Shown here: in pieces, positions 50,816 through 60,453 of the stretch
Layout: every line of letters starts with the position of its first letter
Position numbering within the stretch: position 1 is the stretch's first letter
Origin: Bacillota bacterium
GTDB taxonomy: Bacteria; Bacillota; UBA4882; UBA8346
DNA length: 64,000 nucleotides
NCBI GenBank assembly: GCA_023392595.1
Contig: JAEVYU010000012.1
Span: forward strand, 1-64,000
Reading direction: 5' to 3'
Translations under genes and position numbers: made by a program
Notes under the pieces: model-generated
Told to the model about the DNA's origin: nothing
Databases searched by the model: none
What the model saw: only the letters and a program-made list of their open reading frames with translations

Positions 50816-53011
50816 ATGAGTATTTTCTATGACCAGTCCCATCAGATCTTTCACCTCCAATCCTCGGGGATGAGTTATGCCCTCCAGATCGTTAAAAATA
50901 AATATCTGGCCCATCTATATTGGGGGAAAAGACTTCGCTTGGGAAAACTGGATTATTTATTACAATTTGCAGAACGTACTTCTTTTTGCGCCAATCCCGA
51001 CCCTGGCGATCCTTCCTTTTCTCTGGATACTCTTCCTCAAGAATATCCGGGATACGGCAACTCGGATTTCCGGATGCCCGCTTTTCAGGTTCAGCTGGAA
51101 AACGGCTCCACTTTGGTGGATTTTCATTATCAAAGGCACCGGATCTTCCAAGGTAAACCCGCCTTAGAGGGCCTTCCCGCAACTTATGTGGAAAACCCTC
51201 AGGAAGCCGCTTCTTTGGAAATCGAGCTCTATGACCCGGTTTGCGGTTTAACACTCCTTCTAACGTATACGGTTTACGAAAACCGTAATGCAATGACCCG
51301 TTCAGTCCGTTTCATTAATAATGGAACCGGCCGGCTTCAAATTTTACGGGTTTTAAGCATGAGTATCGATTTCCCGGATGCCGGTTATGATTTGTTGCAT
51401 CTGGAGGGAGCCTGGGCCCGCGAAAGGCAACTGGAAAGACGTCCCTTACTCAGCGGCTCACAGGGAATCGAAAGCCGCCGCGGTTCCAGCAGTCACCAGC
51501 ATAATCCCTTTTTGGCGCTTCTCCGGAAAGACAGCACTGAAGATTACGGCGAAGTCTATGGTTTTAGCCTGGTCTATAGCGGAAGCTTTTTAGGCCAAGC
51601 CGAAGTGGACCAATTTAAAACAACCCGGATTGCCATGGGCATCAATCCTTTTGATTTCAGTTGGCTATTGGAGCCGGGAGCGTCTTTTCAAACTCCCGAA
51701 GTTGTAATGGTTTATTCTGCCGAAGGCCTGGGTGGGATGTCCCGGACCTACCACCAGTTATACCGCACCCGGTTATGTCGCGGCGCATACCGGGATCAAG
51801 TGCGGCCTGTTTTAATTAACAACTGGGAAGCGACTTATTTTGATTTCAACGCTGAGAAAATCGAAGAAATCGCCAAAAAAGCCGGAGCATTGGGGATTGA
51901 ATTATTTGTTTTGGACGATGGCTGGTTCGGTAAACGCAATAACGACAAAAGTTCCTTAGGGGACTGGTTTGTAAATAAGGAAAAACTCCCGGGCGGACTT
52001 GGGGACTTGATTCAACGCGTGGGCAAGCATGGACTTCAATTCGGATTATGGTTCGAGCCGGAAATGATCTCCCCGGACAGTGAATTATACCGCGCCCATC
52101 CTGATTGGTGTCTTCATGTTGAAAACCGTCCCTCCACCCAGGCCAGAGCGCAGTTGATTCTCGATTTATCCCGGGATGATGTCTGCCATGCCGTGACTCA
52201 AATGCTTACCAATATTTTAGCCAGCCATCCGATTGGTTATGTGAAATGGGACATGAACCGCAACATGACGGAAATCGGATCGTCCAAGCTGCCTTCGGAG
52301 CGGCAGCGAGAAACCGCCCACCGGTACATGCTGAATTTGTATAAAATGATGGATACCCTCACCGGTTCCTTCCCTAAAATTTTGTTTGAAGGGTGTTCCG
52401 GCGGAGGCGGCCGCTTCGATCCGGGAATGCTTTATTTTATGCCCCAGATTTGGACCAGTGATGATACGGACGCCATTGCCCGCTTAAAAATCCAATATGG
52501 AACCAGCATTGTATATCCCGCGATTACCATGGGTTCCCACGTATCAGCCGTTCCCAATCACCAGTTGATGCGGAAAACTTCATTGGAAATCCGCGGTCAC
52601 GTTGCAAGTTCAGGATGCTTCGGTTATGAATTGGACTTGAATAAACTCGACCCAGCCGAACAGCAACTCGTCCAAAAGCAAGTGGCCTTTTATAAAGAAA
52701 TCCGCCATGTTGTCCAGTTCGGTGATTATTATAGAATTTTAAGCCCTTTTGAAGGGAATGAAGCGGCCTGGATATTCGTCACAGATGACAAAGCAGAAGC
52801 GGTTGCCTTTTATTTTAAAGTTCTTGCACAGCCCAATCCTCCCCTTCGCAGGATCCGCCTGAAAGGTTTGGATCCCGCCGGAGATTACCGGCTCGATGGT
52901 GAAACCGGAATTTTTGCCGGGGATGAATTGATGAATGCCGGAATCAATATTCCCCTCCCTAAATTGTTGGGGGACTTTCAAAGCGTCTGCTGGCGGATTA
53001 AGATAATTTAG
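50816..53011 (+). CDS. Alpha-galactosidase, glycoside hydrolase family 36, 731 aa
   Basis: Cytoplasmic enzyme removing terminal alpha-galactose from raffinose- or galactomannan-type oligosaccharides. N-terminal beta-supersandwich domain to about 330, then TIM barrel: FVLDDGWFG near residue 362, GLWFEPEMISPDSELYRAHP near 418, nucleophile Asp in GYVKWDMNRN near 477, FEGCSGGGGRFDPGMLY near 526 and acid/base Asp in WTSDDTDAI near 548. Length matches bacterial GH36. GGGAGG ribosome binding site, 36 bp after the permease. Confidence 0.95.
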   Translation: MSIFYDQSHQIFHLQSSGMSYALQIVKNKYLAHLYWGKRLRLGKLDYLLQFAERTSFCANPDPGDPSFSLDTLPQEYPGYGNSDFRMPAFQVQLENGSTLVDFHYQRHRIFQGKPALEGLPATYVENPQEAASLEIELYDPVCGLTLLLTYTVYENRNAMTRSVRFINNGTGRLQILRVLSMSIDFPDAGYDLLHLEGAWARERQLERRPLLSGSQGIESRRGSSSHQHNPFLALLRKDSTEDYGEVYGFSLVYSGSFLGQAEVDQFKTTRIAMGINPFDFSWLLEPGASFQTPEVVMVYSAEGLGGMSRTYHQLYRTRLCRGAYRDQVRPVLINNWEATYFDFNAEKIEEIAKKAGALGIELFVLDDGWFGKRNNDKSSLGDWFVNKEKLPGGLGDLIQRVGKHGLQFGLWFEPEMISPDSELYRAHPDWCLHVENRPSTQARAQLILDLSRDDVCHAVTQMLTNILASHPIGYVKWDMNRNMTEIGSSKLPSERQRETAHRYMLNLYKMMDTLTGSFPKILFEGCSGGGGRFDPGMLYFMPQIWTSDDTDAIARLKIQYGTSIVYPAITMGSHVSAVPNHQLMRKTSLEIRGHVASSGCFGYELDLNKLDPAEQQLVQKQVAFYKEIRHVVQFGDYYRILSPFEGNEAAWIFVTDDKAEAVAFYFKVLAQPNPPLRRIRLKGLDPAGDYRLDGETGIFAGDELMNAGINIPLPKLLGDFQSVCWRIKII

Positions 53012-53363
53012 GCATGACCAAGCCGGCATTCTATCGCCTATCCCGTTCTTAAAAGCGTCAAAACAAAACCCCGTCTACCCGCGATTAACGGCAGGCGGGG
53101 TTTTGTCCGTTATACTGTCATTATCCAATGAGAAAATCAGTTCATTCTATTGGAAATATGATACAATATGAGCAAGTATTTTTAAGCGATATGGATTGAA
53201 ATAAGTATTTTGAATGCCTAACCACGCTTAACTAAACTAGATTGCAGGCCTAACTGAAAGAACTTAAACAGGATTAACATGATTTTATGAATTTACGGGA
53301 TTTTTTAAAACCCTATAAATTATCTGTTTTTTGCAGCTTAATTTTGAATATGAGGTGATTGAT
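53012..53363. other. Intergenic region with terminator and possible promoter
   Basis: Begins with the GH36 terminator (53064-53105). Then AT-rich sequence with a TACAAT (about 53162) resembling a -10 element but a poor -35. No gene seen. Ends with the ribosome binding site of the pectinesterase gene. Confidence 0.5.
53064..53105 (+). terminator. Terminator of the alpha-galactosidase operon
   Basis: CAAAACCCCG...CT and AG..CGGGGTTTTG arms with a TTTTG tail, 53 bp after the stop codon. Symmetric A/T flanks make it usable in both directions. Confidence 0.8.
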
Positions 53364-54353
53364 TTGATAATCGTCGCATCGGATGGTTCCGGAGACTTCG
53401 CCGCTCTTCAATCGGCTATTGACGCCGTTCCTTACGGTCATGCCGGAGAAACCGTCCTTCATATTAAAAATGGGATTTATAAACAGAAAATCAAAATCGA
53501 CAAACCCGGGATTCATCTCATTGGCGAAGATGCCGCTAAAACCATCCTCACCTATGATGATTATGCCAAAAAGCTCTTACCAAGCGGCGAACCCATGAAT
53601 ACCTTCAATTCCTACAGCGTATACGTGGGTGCGCCTGACTTCACCGCCGAAAATATCACTTTTGAAAATTCAGCCGGCGACGGGGAAATCGTCGGTCAGG
53701 CCGTGGCCGTCTATGCAGATGCCGATCGGGCCTTTTTTAAAAATTGCCGTTTTCTGGGCTGTCAGGACACTTTATTTACCGGACCTTTGCCGAAGCATCC
53801 CACCCCGCTGGGCCTTAATGTGCAGCACCCCACGCTCGGATCGGGGTCTGAAGAATATCTGGGCATCATTCGTCAATACTATCAAGATTGTTTCATCCAA
53901 GGCGATATTGATTTTATTTTCGGTTCCGCCACTGCCGTTTTTAATCGTTGCGAAATATCCTCCAATAACCGTCATCAACCTGTAAACGGTTACATTACCG
54001 CCGGATCGACTTCATCCCCTGTCCCTTTCGGTTACGTTTTTATGGATTGCACGCTTACCGGCAAAGCTGCCCCTCAAACCGTTTACCTGGGCAGGCCCTG
54101 GCGGGATCATGCCAAAGTAGCTTTCTTGAATTGCCGGATGGGACCGCATATCGTTGGCGCGGGTTGGCATAACTGGGATAAACCGGAGCGCGAGAAGACC
54201 GTTACTTACGTTGAATATGGCAGTACCGGCCCCGGAGCCGCTCCCGGCCAAAGAGTTCCCTGGGCGAAAACTCCGATAGCAGATGAACTCAAATACTATA
54301 CTTTACCCAATATTCTTAGCGGGCCCGATCAATGGGAGCCCTACAATCAATGA
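53364..54353 (+). CDS. Pectinesterase (carbohydrate esterase family 8), 329 aa
   Basis: De-esterifies methylated pectin. Right-handed beta-helix with all active-site motifs: GQAVAVYADADRA near residue 111, CQDTLF near 131 (catalytic Asp), GDIDFIFGSATAVF near 177 (second Asp) and YLGRPWRDHAKV near 241 (Arg). TTG start at 53364 with GAGGTGATT upstream. No signal peptide from this start, so it probably acts inside the cell on imported oligomers, unlike classic secreted pectinesterases. Confidence 0.9.
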   Translation: MIIVASDGSGDFAALQSAIDAVPYGHAGETVLHIKNGIYKQKIKIDKPGIHLIGEDAAKTILTYDDYAKKLLPSGEPMNTFNSYSVYVGAPDFTAENITFENSAGDGEIVGQAVAVYADADRAFFKNCRFLGCQDTLFTGPLPKHPTPLGLNVQHPTLGSGSEEYLGIIRQYYQDCFIQGDIDFIFGSATAVFNRCEISSNNRHQPVNGYITAGSTSSPVPFGYVFMDCTLTGKAAPQTVYLGRPWRDHAKVAFLNCRMGPHIVGAGWHNWDKPEREKTVTYVEYGSTGPGAAPGQRVPWAKTPIADELKYYTLPNILSGPDQWEPYNQ

Positions 54354-54368
54354 AATTGAGGTGGTTTT

Positions 54369-55205
54369 ATGTTTATCGGTGTACGCGCTCACGATATCGG
54401 CAAGTCCGGCGTGGAGGATTTGGCGGTAAAAATATCGGCGAAAGGGTTTACCAGTATACAACTGGCGTTGTCCAAAGCAATCGAGGGTATTGATACCGGT
54501 TTTAACCGTCTTAGTCCGGGGCTTGCCCATTATATCGGGAACACTTTCGCCCAATGCAATATTCAAATCGCCGTTCTGGGATGTTATATCAATCCGATTC
54601 ATCCGGAGCCCCAAAGCCGTCAGAACTCATTAGGGCGGTTCAAGGAGCATCTCCGTTATGCCCGGGATTTCGGTTGCAGTATCGTGGGCACCGAAACCGG
54701 TTCCCTCAACGCCGATTGTTCTAATCACCCCGGGAACGACTCTCCGGAAACATTTCAACAGATAACCCGAAGTATTGCCGAGCTGGTGGCAGAGGCCGAG
54801 AACTTTGGAGTCATGGTTGGAGTGGAAGCGGTGACCAGCCACACCATATCCAATACCGCCAAAATGCGTGCGCTCATTGATTCCATCCAATCCAACAACC
54901 TGCAAGTAATCTTTGATCCTGTAAATTTGCTGGAACATGACAATTATCAAGATCAGGACGGGATTATCCAATCGGCCTTTGACCTTTTCGGGGAGCGCAT
55001 CGTCCTGCTCCATGCGAAAGATTTTATCATCGAAAACGGCCAAAAGAAAATTGTCCCTCCCGGCCAAGGTCTGCTCCATTATGATTCCTTGCTGAAATTG
55101 CTGAAAACCTATAAACCCTATGTCAATATTACCCTGGAAGACAATCGCCCGGAAACCATGTTGCAAAGCGCCGAATACCTGAAGACGGTTTATCAAAACG
55201 TTTGA
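54369..55205 (+). CDS. Xylose-isomerase-like TIM-barrel sugar epimerase/isomerase, 278 aa
   Basis: AP endonuclease-2 superfamily fold. Metal-site segments: GCSIVGTETGSL near residue 97, VGVEAVTSHTISN near 154, VIFDPVNLL near 183, LLHAKDFI near 217 and ITLEDNRPETM near 257. Located 15 bp after the pectinesterase gene with GAGGTGG before ATG. Context suggests isomerisation of a galacturonate- or pectin-derived sugar; reaction not proven. Confidence 0.78.
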   Translation: MFIGVRAHDIGKSGVEDLAVKISAKGFTSIQLALSKAIEGIDTGFNRLSPGLAHYIGNTFAQCNIQIAVLGCYINPIHPEPQSRQNSLGRFKEHLRYARDFGCSIVGTETGSLNADCSNHPGNDSPETFQQITRSIAELVAEAENFGVMVGVEAVTSHTISNTAKMRALIDSIQSNNLQVIFDPVNLLEHDNYQDQDGIIQSAFDLFGERIVLLHAKDFIIENGQKKIVPPGQGLLHYDSLLKLLKTYKPYVNITLEDNRPETMLQSAEYLKTVYQNV

Positions 55206-55221
55206 AGGTTACCACTTAGAA

Positions 55222-55345
55222 AAATACTAACCCAGATTCTTCGGCTCGTTTTGCGAGCCGCCGTCGAACAGCCACCCTGGCGGTATTTTCCCGCGCATTG
55301 ATGCGCGACTTCGTTGTCCGGGCAAAGCCAGGGTGGATGACTATC
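55222..55345. repeat. Nested hairpin cluster between convergent genes
   Basis: CGGCTCG/CGAGCCG (55242-55260), then CCACCCTGGC (55272-55281) paired with GCCAGGGTGG (55327-55336), with CGCGCAT/ATGCGCG (55292-55307) nested inside. Lies between convergent genes. Architecture recalls the mosaic repeats at 1-3.1 kb, but the sequence is different. Confidence 0.65.
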
Positions 55346-55362
55346 TGGCAGATAACCAATCT

Positions 55363-56751
55363 TCACTCTTGGATTGCCATCCTGTGATTGTTAAATGGGT
55401 GAACTACGTTATTAATCCAACGTTTAGAAAGGAAGCGCATGAGACAAAGGATAAATTTAAATAATTCTTGCATGGTGATGAATGCAAATACCCAGGCGAG
55501 CGACATTTTCCAAACCGTCTGACCGACATAGGCAAGTGGCAATCCAATCCCATAGACTGCGACCAAATCCATGATTAGACAAAACATCGTATCGCCCCCA
55601 CCCCTAAAAACACCCACCACTGCCACCATATTAAAAACAACCAATGGTGTAAAGAAGGCAAAAACCAGAAGCATCGCTTCCGACTGTTGCAATACATAAG
55701 GGGATACTTTATAGGGTGAAAGTATCCATTGACATCCAAGCCCCATTAAGCCGCCCATTACAACACCGGCCACACTGGTGATGGCTAGCAGTCTTCCGGC
55801 ATATTGAAATGCTTGTTTCTCATCGCCGGCACCGATTTGATGTCCCACCATCACTAAACAAGCACTGGCAATCCCGTTGAAAAGTACAAAGGCCAATTGC
55901 CGTACAGTGGTGACGATATTAACCGCAGCCACAACTTCGGTCCCCATTTTAGCATATATCACCATATAAAGAGTGGTTCCGATCGCCCAAATTACATCTT
56001 TAACAACTACCGTTCCGGTAGTATTGACAAACCGCCTCACCATCACCGGAGATAGGTCCGTCAGTTCGGAGAACTTGGCCGCGACAACATAACGGTGATA
56101 ATAGGATACGGATAGCAAGAGAATGAGTTCCACTAAACGCGCGGTTAATGTCGCAATGGCTGAACCTTCAACACCAAGCCTCGGGAAACCGCAACGTCCA
56201 AAGATGAGGAGGTAATTTAAAATGGTATTAACCAAAAGAGCGACCGCATTCACCATCATGGGGAGTCTGACTTCCCCGGAGCTTCGAAGGACCGCTGCAT
56301 AACAAGAGGTCGTGGCGATTAAAAGGTAGCTGAAAGAAGTCAGTTTCAAAAACCGTCCACCCAAATGGATGACTGCCGGATCGTCGGAAAAGAATCTGAT
56401 GATCGTTTGGGACTGTGAAAATCCAACCAAAAAAAAGATCAACGCCGATGCCACACTCATCATCAGACTGAGCCCCAATATTCTCCGGATATTCCGGATA
56501 TCCTTGGCGCCCCAAAATTGAGCTGCAAAGATAGAGGCCCCGCCTCCGATTCCTAATAGAAAAAGCAGTAATATAAAATAGATTTGGTTTGCCAATCCCA
56601 CCGCTGCCAGCTCCGTCGCACCCAACTGACCCACCATGACATTATCCATCAAATTCAAGGATGCTGCAAAAAAATATTGCAGTGTTACGGGAACGGCCAG
56701 TTTTAAAAAAGCTTGATAAAAATTCCGATCGTTAAAGATTCCCTGAAGCAT
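55363..56751 (-). CDS. MATE-family efflux transporter, 462 aa
   Basis: Twelve predicted membrane segments in two halves. LAVPVTLQYFFAASLNLMDN near residue 13, VMVGQLGATELAAVGLANQI near 33, GIGGGASIFAAQFWGAKD near 62 and FNGIASACLVMVGHQIGAGD in the second half are family signatures. Exports cationic drugs or metabolites with Na+ or H+. Start at 56751 with GGAAGTGG upstream. Same strand as the unassigned gene before it, 35 bp apart. Confidence 0.92.
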   Translation of the reverse strand: MLQGIFNDRNFYQAFLKLAVPVTLQYFFAASLNLMDNVMVGQLGATELAAVGLANQIYFILLLFLLGIGGGASIFAAQFWGAKDIRNIRRILGLSLMMSVASALIFFLVGFSQSQTIIRFFSDDPAVIHLGGRFLKLTSFSYLLIATTSCYAAVLRSSGEVRLPMMVNAVALLVNTILNYLLIFGRCGFPRLGVEGSAIATLTARLVELILLLSVSYYHRYVVAAKFSELTDLSPVMVRRFVNTTGTVVVKDVIWAIGTTLYMVIYAKMGTEVVAAVNIVTTVRQLAFVLFNGIASACLVMVGHQIGAGDEKQAFQYAGRLLAITSVAGVVMGGLMGLGCQWILSPYKVSPYVLQQSEAMLLVFAFFTPLVVFNMVAVVGVFRGGGDTMFCLIMDLVAVYGIGLPLAYVGQTVWKMSLAWVFAFITMQELFKFILCLMRFLSKRWINNVVHPFNNHRMAIQE

Positions 56752-56786
56752 CGTCGCCACTTCCATCCAATTAAAAAAGTTACGGG

Positions 56787-58499
56787 TTAATCCATGATCC
56801 GATATCGAAATACCCGGTATGAGGCCGGCGCCATCTTGAGTTTAAAATGATTGGACTCTTCCTGCTCCCATCCTTGAAACTTTTTCATAATCGGTTGAAC
56901 GCCAATCTCTTTCAGTTCAACTCTCCGGCCTTGAATTACAATTCGGCAATCACTATGATAAGGCAAAAATGATTCTACAATGAAGGTACAGTTATCATAT
57001 AAAAAAAGAGCGATGTGACCCGGGCCTTCCAGTCTGACGGGCATTTTGGCCATGATGATCCCACGAATCTGATCCAGTATGGGTGCGGGAATGGCATAAA
57101 GATCTCCATAATTTTCCGGAATGGTTAACACGTACAGGATTCCCCCGCCGTATCTGGTTTTCAACAAAATAGGGTAATTTTTAAATTCGGCAAATGCCAC
57201 AATCAACGGAACACAATCATTGGTGGCGAACTCCATTTGGGGTATTAAAATTGGCCGCGCCGCGCTGACGTAATTTTCAAAAGAACAATCATGCATCGGA
57301 TATCCGTATTGAGCCACCATTACTTTTCGATCCGTGACGGTTATCTCTGCAATATCATCAAATCCCCGCTTTTTCAATGCCTTTAATAAACCGGAAGTCA
57401 TTACAACTTTTTTACCTGCGCATAGTCTCTCTTTCAGCCTCTCCACAATCAACGGATCTTCTTTGGCGCTTTCCGTTAAAAGGACCCATTCTTTCTCGGC
57501 AAGTCGGGGTTGGGGTTCTAGCGGCAGCCCCAACATTCCCAAATATCCGAAAAGATAGTTTTCACCCGAAGAATGATACGGTTTATAGCAAGATATCCCG
57601 ATTGGATTTCCAAGTTCACCCAAAATCTTATCCACCCGCTCAAAAACAAATCCGGCCAAAGGCACAAAAATAGGATTTTTCCGTAAAAGTAAGCCCAGAC
57701 AAAATAAAGTCACTTCTTTCGCCTTTGAAAAAAGTGTCAAATAACCTTGCTCCGCGTAAGAACTCATATTATACATGCAGTCAAAGGTATCGAACCAGCC
57801 TCCGCCATTAGCGCCCGGTTTGACGTTCTCCAAGTAACGCATCAGAAAATAACTTTGGTATCGTTGCAAATCCTGCTGAGTAAACTGGGGATCCCGGGTC
57901 TCGGTTCCGGTATAAATCCGATCAAATACCAACGGCTCTTCCTCCAAGTTATACCCGGTATTTTGATACTCATCATACCAGTTGGGATACTTGATAATCA
58001 AATTTACCTTGGGGTTGACTCGTTTGGCTGTCTTGATCACAATCTCCGTCGCTACCCGCTGTAACAATTCCATCCGGAAATCAGACCAATTCCGTTCCCC
58101 TTTCGCTTGAATGCATGATTCACATTTGCAGTTGGTGAAAAAGAAATCATCCAATATGATTTCATCAAATCGTTCTGCAGTAAACGCTACCACCTGTTGC
58201 AAAAAATCCCGGTGCTCCTGCTTTGTATAACAAAATGTCAGGAACTCCTCTTGATTGGAGATATCTGTGGTAATGCCTCCCGATGTCTTGATCCCTTTTT
58301 GAAGAAAATAATCCTTAACCTTTTGGATTTTACCGTGGCTTATCAAGTTGCCGCTCCGGTAGGTTTCCAAATAAACTTTATCGATCATCATATGTTTTTC
58401 AATCAAAGCGAATTCTTGATCAAATTCCGGATGATCGGCGATGGCTTCCACATCCCGAACCGTACAATAAATCGCAGTCGTAAAATTCTTATATCCCAT
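56787..58499 (-). CDS. Putative TIM-barrel glycoside-hydrolase-like protein, 570 aa
   Basis: Not assigned to a family I can name. N-terminal half has glycosidase-like features: IYCTVRDVEAIADHPEFDQE, KVYLETYRSG, then RFDEIILDDFFFTNCKCESC near residue 122 (Asp pair followed by a CxxC), and NPKVNLIIKYPNWYDEY near 175. Later there is a possible glutamine-amidotransferase-like or beta-galactosidase-trimerisation-like domain (from about 330), then a small C-terminal beta domain. Start at 58499 behind GAGGAAGAG; the frame extends to 58730 but upstream codons look non-coding. No signal peptide. Next to a MATE transporter gene. Confidence 0.7.
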   Translation of the reverse strand: MGYKNFTTAIYCTVRDVEAIADHPEFDQEFALIEKHMMIDKVYLETYRSGNLISHGKIQKVKDYFLQKGIKTSGGITTDISNQEEFLTFCYTKQEHRDFLQQVVAFTAERFDEIILDDFFFTNCKCESCIQAKGERNWSDFRMELLQRVATEIVIKTAKRVNPKVNLIIKYPNWYDEYQNTGYNLEEEPLVFDRIYTGTETRDPQFTQQDLQRYQSYFLMRYLENVKPGANGGGWFDTFDCMYNMSSYAEQGYLTLFSKAKEVTLFCLGLLLRKNPIFVPLAGFVFERVDKILGELGNPIGISCYKPYHSSGENYLFGYLGMLGLPLEPQPRLAEKEWVLLTESAKEDPLIVERLKERLCAGKKVVMTSGLLKALKKRGFDDIAEITVTDRKVMVAQYGYPMHDCSFENYVSAARPILIPQMEFATNDCVPLIVAFAEFKNYPILLKTRYGGGILYVLTIPENYGDLYAIPAPILDQIRGIIMAKMPVRLEGPGHIALFLYDNCTFIVESFLPYHSDCRIVIQGRRVELKEIGVQPIMKKFQGWEQEESNHFKLKMAPASYRVFRYRIMD

Positions 58500-58756
58500 C
58501 TTTAGCTCTTCCTCTCGATCCATTTGATTACAGCTTTCTTTATGAGTCTCATTCATTTCTGTTGCAGAATTATCGGCTATAGCTCCCAAATAATTTTCTA
58601 TGGATATCATTATAGATTCTTTCATCCATTGTATCTCGCCAAAGATTGCGAAAACGTTCTCGGATTTTGCTGCTTTTACATTTGTTTTCTCTTTGTGAAA
58701 TGAAAAGAGAATGCTGATTGCCAACATCACAAATTACAGTTCTCTTTTATTGCTAT

Positions 58757-58890
58757 GAGGCTGTCTAAAAAGTAATCCAAAATCCATAAGAAATACAATA
58801 TATATCGCATACACACGCGACTTTATCGAATGGTTTGACTTCAATATATTGTATTTCTTTATCGTTAAAATTTACTTTTGGGACAGCCCC
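58757..58890. mobile_element. MITE-like palindromic element, copy 2
   Basis: 134 bp bounded by GAGGCTGTCTAAAAAGT and TTTTGGGACAGCCCC. Internal arms AAATACAATATAT and ATATATTGTATTT. Clearly homologous to copy 1 (8316-8434), with a different middle (GCATACACACGCG). No coding. Confidence 0.8.
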
Positions 58891-58907
58891 GACACCTTTT
58901 CAAAACT

Positions 58908-58940
58908 AACAAAACCCTGTCCGGCTGACAGGGTTTTGTT
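58908..58940 (-). terminator. Terminator of the AraC-type regulator gene
   Basis: Perfect 14-bp arms AACAAAACCCTGTC and GACAGGGTTTTGTT with a 5-base loop. Lies 38 bp after the stop codon at 58979. Confidence 0.8.
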
Positions 58941-58978
58941 GGTCTCAACTACAGTATTTGGCCTGTGGCGGTTGAGTT

Positions 58979-59824
58979 TTACGGAGAAGCAGTATTTTTT
59001 TTGTAACCAGTCGGGGAACATCCTTTGAGATTTTTGAATACCCGGTTAAAAGTTTTAATACTCTCAAAACCTGCCAGGAAAGCAATCTCCGTGATCGGTT
59101 GATTGGTGCTGTTTAAGTAATGAATGGCCTTACTGATTCGGTAATTATTCAAATATTGAACAAAGGTCATACCGGTGGTTTCTTTAAAAAAACGGCTAAA
59201 ATGATACATACTGAAATTCGCGGCTCCAGCGACTTCAGCCAGAGTAATCTCCCGGGTATAGTTTTCCTCAACAAACTGGAAAACTTGTTCGAGCCTTTCA
59301 AGCTTTTTTAAATGTTTACTTTGCTCCGCAAACGAATACTTTTCCATGGGCACCCGGCGGAGAATAATGACCATTAAATCGTAAAGCCGGGCCCCAATTG
59401 CCAGTTGGTAGCCTTCCTTCCGTTTATAATACTCCGCCTCCATGGCCAGCAATTGTTTCTCCAATTCATGATGGGTTTGAAGATTGTAGCCCTCCTGATG
59501 CCGAATCAAAGGAACACAAAATCGCCGGTCCTGTATCAAGCCGGTAAGAGGCTTGAACATTGCCAATTCAAACTGAATAATCAACCTTTTACTCCGTTTT
59601 GGAGGGGTGATAAAAAAATGAACTTCCCCTTTGCCAATCAGCAAAATATCCCGCGGCTTCAGGGTATAAATCTCATGGTTCAGTCCAATGACTAAATCTT
59701 CATCCAAAACATAAACAATCTCCAATTCCTCATGCCAATGGGGCGGAAACTCGGCGATATCGGTAATTATCAGCTGAAACGGAAATTTCTCTGTCACCAA
59801 ATTTTTCTGATGCCAGGCTTCCAT
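58979..59824 (-). CDS. AraC-family transcriptional regulator with cupin sensor domain, 281 aa
   Basis: N-terminal cupin (PPHWHEELEIVYVLDEDLVI near residue 28; ILLIGKGEVHFF near 61) binds a sugar-type ligand. C-terminal tandem helix-turn-helix: EITLAEVAGAANFSMYHFSR near 200 and ITEIAFLAGFESIKTFNRVF near 248. Start at 59824 after GAAGGAGTCC; the open frame to 59989 overlaps the thioesterase gene and lacks a signal. Target unknown; nearest sugar genes are the GH1 gene and the unassigned TIM-barrel gene. Confidence 0.9.
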   Translation of the reverse strand: MEAWHQKNLVTEKFPFQLIITDIAEFPPHWHEELEIVYVLDEDLVIGLNHEIYTLKPRDILLIGKGEVHFFITPPKRSKRLIIQFELAMFKPLTGLIQDRRFCVPLIRHQEGYNLQTHHELEKQLLAMEAEYYKRKEGYQLAIGARLYDLMVIILRRVPMEKYSFAEQSKHLKKLERLEQVFQFVEENYTREITLAEVAGAANFSMYHFSRFFKETTGMTFVQYLNNYRISKAIHYLNSTNQPITEIAFLAGFESIKTFNRVFKNLKGCSPTGYKKNTASP

Positions 59825-59855
59825 GGGAAGGACTCCTTCTATTGGATTCTTTAGG

Positions 59856-60356
59856 TTATTTGCGGCAATGGTTATCGGTTCTTTGATTCCGCCTCGCTTG
59901 AGCCGCGGCGAAGTCTGCTGTTTCTTCGGCCGTTTCCGGAGAGAGGGCCGGTACAGGCGTGGGTTTTCCGTTCTCATCCAGGGCCACAAATGTAAAATAC
60001 GCGGTATTCGTTAATAGGGTCTTTCCAGTCATGGGGTTTTCACCCAATGCCCGGATTACAACTTCCATCGAGGTGCGGCCGACCCAAATCAATTTAGCCT
60101 TTAAGGTAACGATCTCCCCCACATGGATCGGATGTTTAAAGTCCAAACAATCTACGGCAATGGTCGCCACCGCCCGGTGGGAATGTCTAAAAGCCGCCAT
60201 GGCCCCTGCAATATCCATCCAATGCATCATCCTGCCTCCAAGCAGGTTTCCCAGCAAGTTGGTATCATTCGGCAATACGAGTTCGGTCATTTCTACCGCC
60301 GAGGCGGATGGAGTTTTCCCATTTCCGGTTGGCGCTTCATTGGGTGATTGGTTCAT
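59856..60356 (-). CDS. Acyl-CoA thioesterase (hotdog fold), 166 aa
   Basis: Hydrolyses acyl-CoA. Family motifs: NDTNLLGNLLGGRMMHWMDI near residue 30 (catalytic Asn/Asp region), AVATIAVDCLDFKHPIHVGE near 60 and YFTFVALDENGKPTPVP near 122. Start at 60356 after GGGAG; the frame continues to 60443. Preceded by weak small frames. Confidence 0.88.
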   Translation of the reverse strand: MNQSPNEAPTGNGKTPSASAVEMTELVLPNDTNLLGNLLGGRMMHWMDIAGAMAAFRHSHRAVATIAVDCLDFKHPIHVGEIVTLKAKLIWVGRTSMEVVIRALGENPMTGKTLLTNTAYFTFVALDENGKPTPVPALSPETAEETADFAAAQARRNQRTDNHCRK

Positions 60357-60453
60357 AAGTGTGTATCTCCCATCATAAAATAAGTAACATTCCCCAATTT
60401 TATTAAATGGCGGAATCGGTATTTTTCTTTCCCACGGATTCATTTTACCATTT

